DNA of 64,000 nt from Lachnospiraceae bacterium (GTDB lineage Bacteria; Bacillota; Clostridia; Lachnospirales; Lachnospiraceae), in the NCBI GenBank assembly GCA_017540605.1, contig JAFYAS010000060.1, positions 62,001-126,000 of the forward strand, given 5' to 3'. The translations under genes were made by a program, and so were the position numbers. Shown here piece by piece: positions 63,066 through 64,000 of this stretch. Position 1 is the stretch's first letter; each line of letters begins with the position of its first letter. Under the pieces are notes generated by a model, which saw only the letters and a program-made list of their open reading frames with translations, did not search any database and had not been told where the DNA came from.

Positions 63066-64000
63066 ATGGAAAACGTATATGACGTCTTGAAGGAGCGTGG
63101 CTTTATCGCTCAGACAACACATGACGAACAGATAAGAGAGCTTTTAGGAAAGGAAAAGGTACGCTTTTACATAGGCTTTGATGCAACAGCAGACAGTCTT
63201 ACAGCGGGACATTTCCTCACCATTATGGCAATGATGCATATGCAACAGCATGGACATATTCCTGTGGCACTTATCGGTGGCGGAACCACCATGATCGGTG
63301 ACCCTTCAGGAAGATCCGATATGCGAATGATGATGACAAGAGAGACCATCAATAAGAATGCAGATCGTTTCAAGAAGCAGCTTTCGCATTTTATAGATTT
63401 TAACGGTGATAAGGCAATCATGGTCAACAATGCAGATTGGCTGCTGAACCTCAATTATGTAGATTTCCTGCGTGAGGTAGGAGTTCATTTCTCGGTAAAT
63501 CGTATGCTTACTGCCGAGTGCTACAAGAACCGTATGGAGAAGGGACTTACCTTCTTTGAGTTCAACTACATGCTTATGCAGGCTTATGATTTTTATAAGC
63601 TTTCAAAGGATTATGGTGTAAAGGTAGAGATGGGTGGAGACGATCAGTGGTCAAACATCCTTGCCGGAGCTGAACTTATCCGTCGTATCAAGGTTGCTGA
63701 GAATACAACAGGTGAGCCTCTTGAGAGAGATCCCGCATTTGGACTTACATTTACCCTTCTTACAACCTCTGATGGAAAGAAGATGGGCAAGACCATGAAG
63801 GGTGCAGTATGGCTTGATCCTGCAAAGACCACACCCTATGAGTTCTACCAGTATTGGAGAAATATTGAGGATGCCAATGTAGAGAAATGTCTTGGACTTC
63901 TTACATTCCTTCCTATGGATGAGGTAAGAAGACTTGGTGCTTTAGAGGGTGCTGAGATCAACAAGGCCAAGGAGGTTTTGGCTTACGAGATCACCAAGAT
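63066..64000 (+). CDS. tyrS: Tyrosyl-tRNA synthetase (start; cut by the window end)
   Basis: The first 311 codons of a class I synthetase, with [14 protein letters not shown] (the HIGH-like site), [35 protein letters not shown] and KKMGKTMKG (the KMSKS-like loop). AAGGAG lies directly before the ATG. It loads tyrosine on tRNA(Tyr). No T-box specifier or antiterminator consensus is visible in the 350 bp upstream, where the MITE-like element lies. Confidence 0.95.
   Translation, partial: MENVYDVLKERGFIAQTTHDEQIRELLGKEKVRFYIGFDATADSLTAGHFLTIMAMMHMQQHGHIPVALIGGGTTMIGDPSGRSDMRMMMTRETINKNADRFKKQLSHFIDFNGDKAIMVNNADWLLNLNYVDFLREVGVHFSVNRMLTAECYKNRMEKGLTFFEFNYMLMQAYDFYKLSKDYGVKVEMGGDDQWSNILAGAELIRRIKVAENTTGEPLERDPAFGLTFTLLTTSDGKKMGKTMKGAVWLDPAKTTPYEFYQYWRNIEDANVEKCLGLLTFLPMDEVRRLGALEGAEINKAKEVLAYEITK

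Noticed and set aside
1-64000. CRISPR arrays, rRNA or tRNA genes
   Set aside because: No array of regular direct repeats with spacers, no conserved rRNA segments and no tRNA-like cloverleaf were noticed on reading; a tRNAscan run would settle the last point.

Overview
The window looks like a chromosomal segment of a Lachnospiraceae bacterium (Butyrivibrio/Pseudobutyrivibrio-like Clostridia). This is inferred from the moderate GC, strong GGAGG ribosome-binding sites, the gene order rimP-nusA-ylxR-ylxQ-infB-rbfA-nrnA-truB-ribF, pta-ackA-rpmF, plsX-rnc-smc-ftsY, and the UPF0237/UPF0210 pair. No rRNA, tRNA or CRISPR array was seen.

Positions 1 to about 11,860 are an accessory island that ends with a Tn916-type excisionase and tyrosine integrase. 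It carries an ExoIII-like nuclease translationally coupled to a group II intron-type reverse transcriptase (RT) with a degenerate HNH finger and an extra C-terminal domain. Next come a small XRE regulator with a palindromic operator, two decayed small genes, and a helicase/HExxH-protease/zinc-ribbon fusion bracketed by two copies of an ~90-bp repeat. Then follow a CI/LexA-like S24 repressor facing a strong promoter, a small zinc-ribbon protein, a ~480-nt structured region ending in a very long hairpin and U-tract, a second XRE protein, an inverted-repeat element, a MazF/PemK toxin, xis and int. Just past int lies a truncated 14-codon copy of the start of the low-molecular-weight tyrosine phosphatase gene, ~155 bp before the intact gene. 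This suggests the 5' end of that gene is the attachment site.

From 11,865 to 17,290 are the phosphatase, a PHP-family histidinol phosphatase, the glycolytic cluster gap-pgk-tpiA, a MIF-like protein and a GGDEF remnant. The transcription/translation operon rimP to ribF runs from 17.4 to 25.8 kb, followed by an anti-sigma-like protein, polA and coaE.

From 29.7 to 36.2 kb are an FtsA-like ATPase, a membrane diguanylate cyclase, pta-ackA and rpmF. From 36.4 to 47.1 kb are a FapA-like protein with nine N-terminal repeats, a pseudo-receiver HD-GYP protein, plsX, rnc, smc, ftsY and two small unknown genes.

From 47.1 to 57.5 kb are threonine dehydratase, a WalJ-like metallo-hydrolase, and a signalling block: REC-HD-GYP, a giant hybrid kinase with two sensor modules, and a propeller HD-GYP sensor. 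The right end holds an ABC exporter with its XRE regulator, a 27-residue peptide gene, an ACT protein, a UPF0210 protein, a MITE-like element and the start of tyrS. Cyclic-di-GMP signalling is a theme: one GGDEF enzyme, one GGDEF remnant and three HD-GYP proteins.
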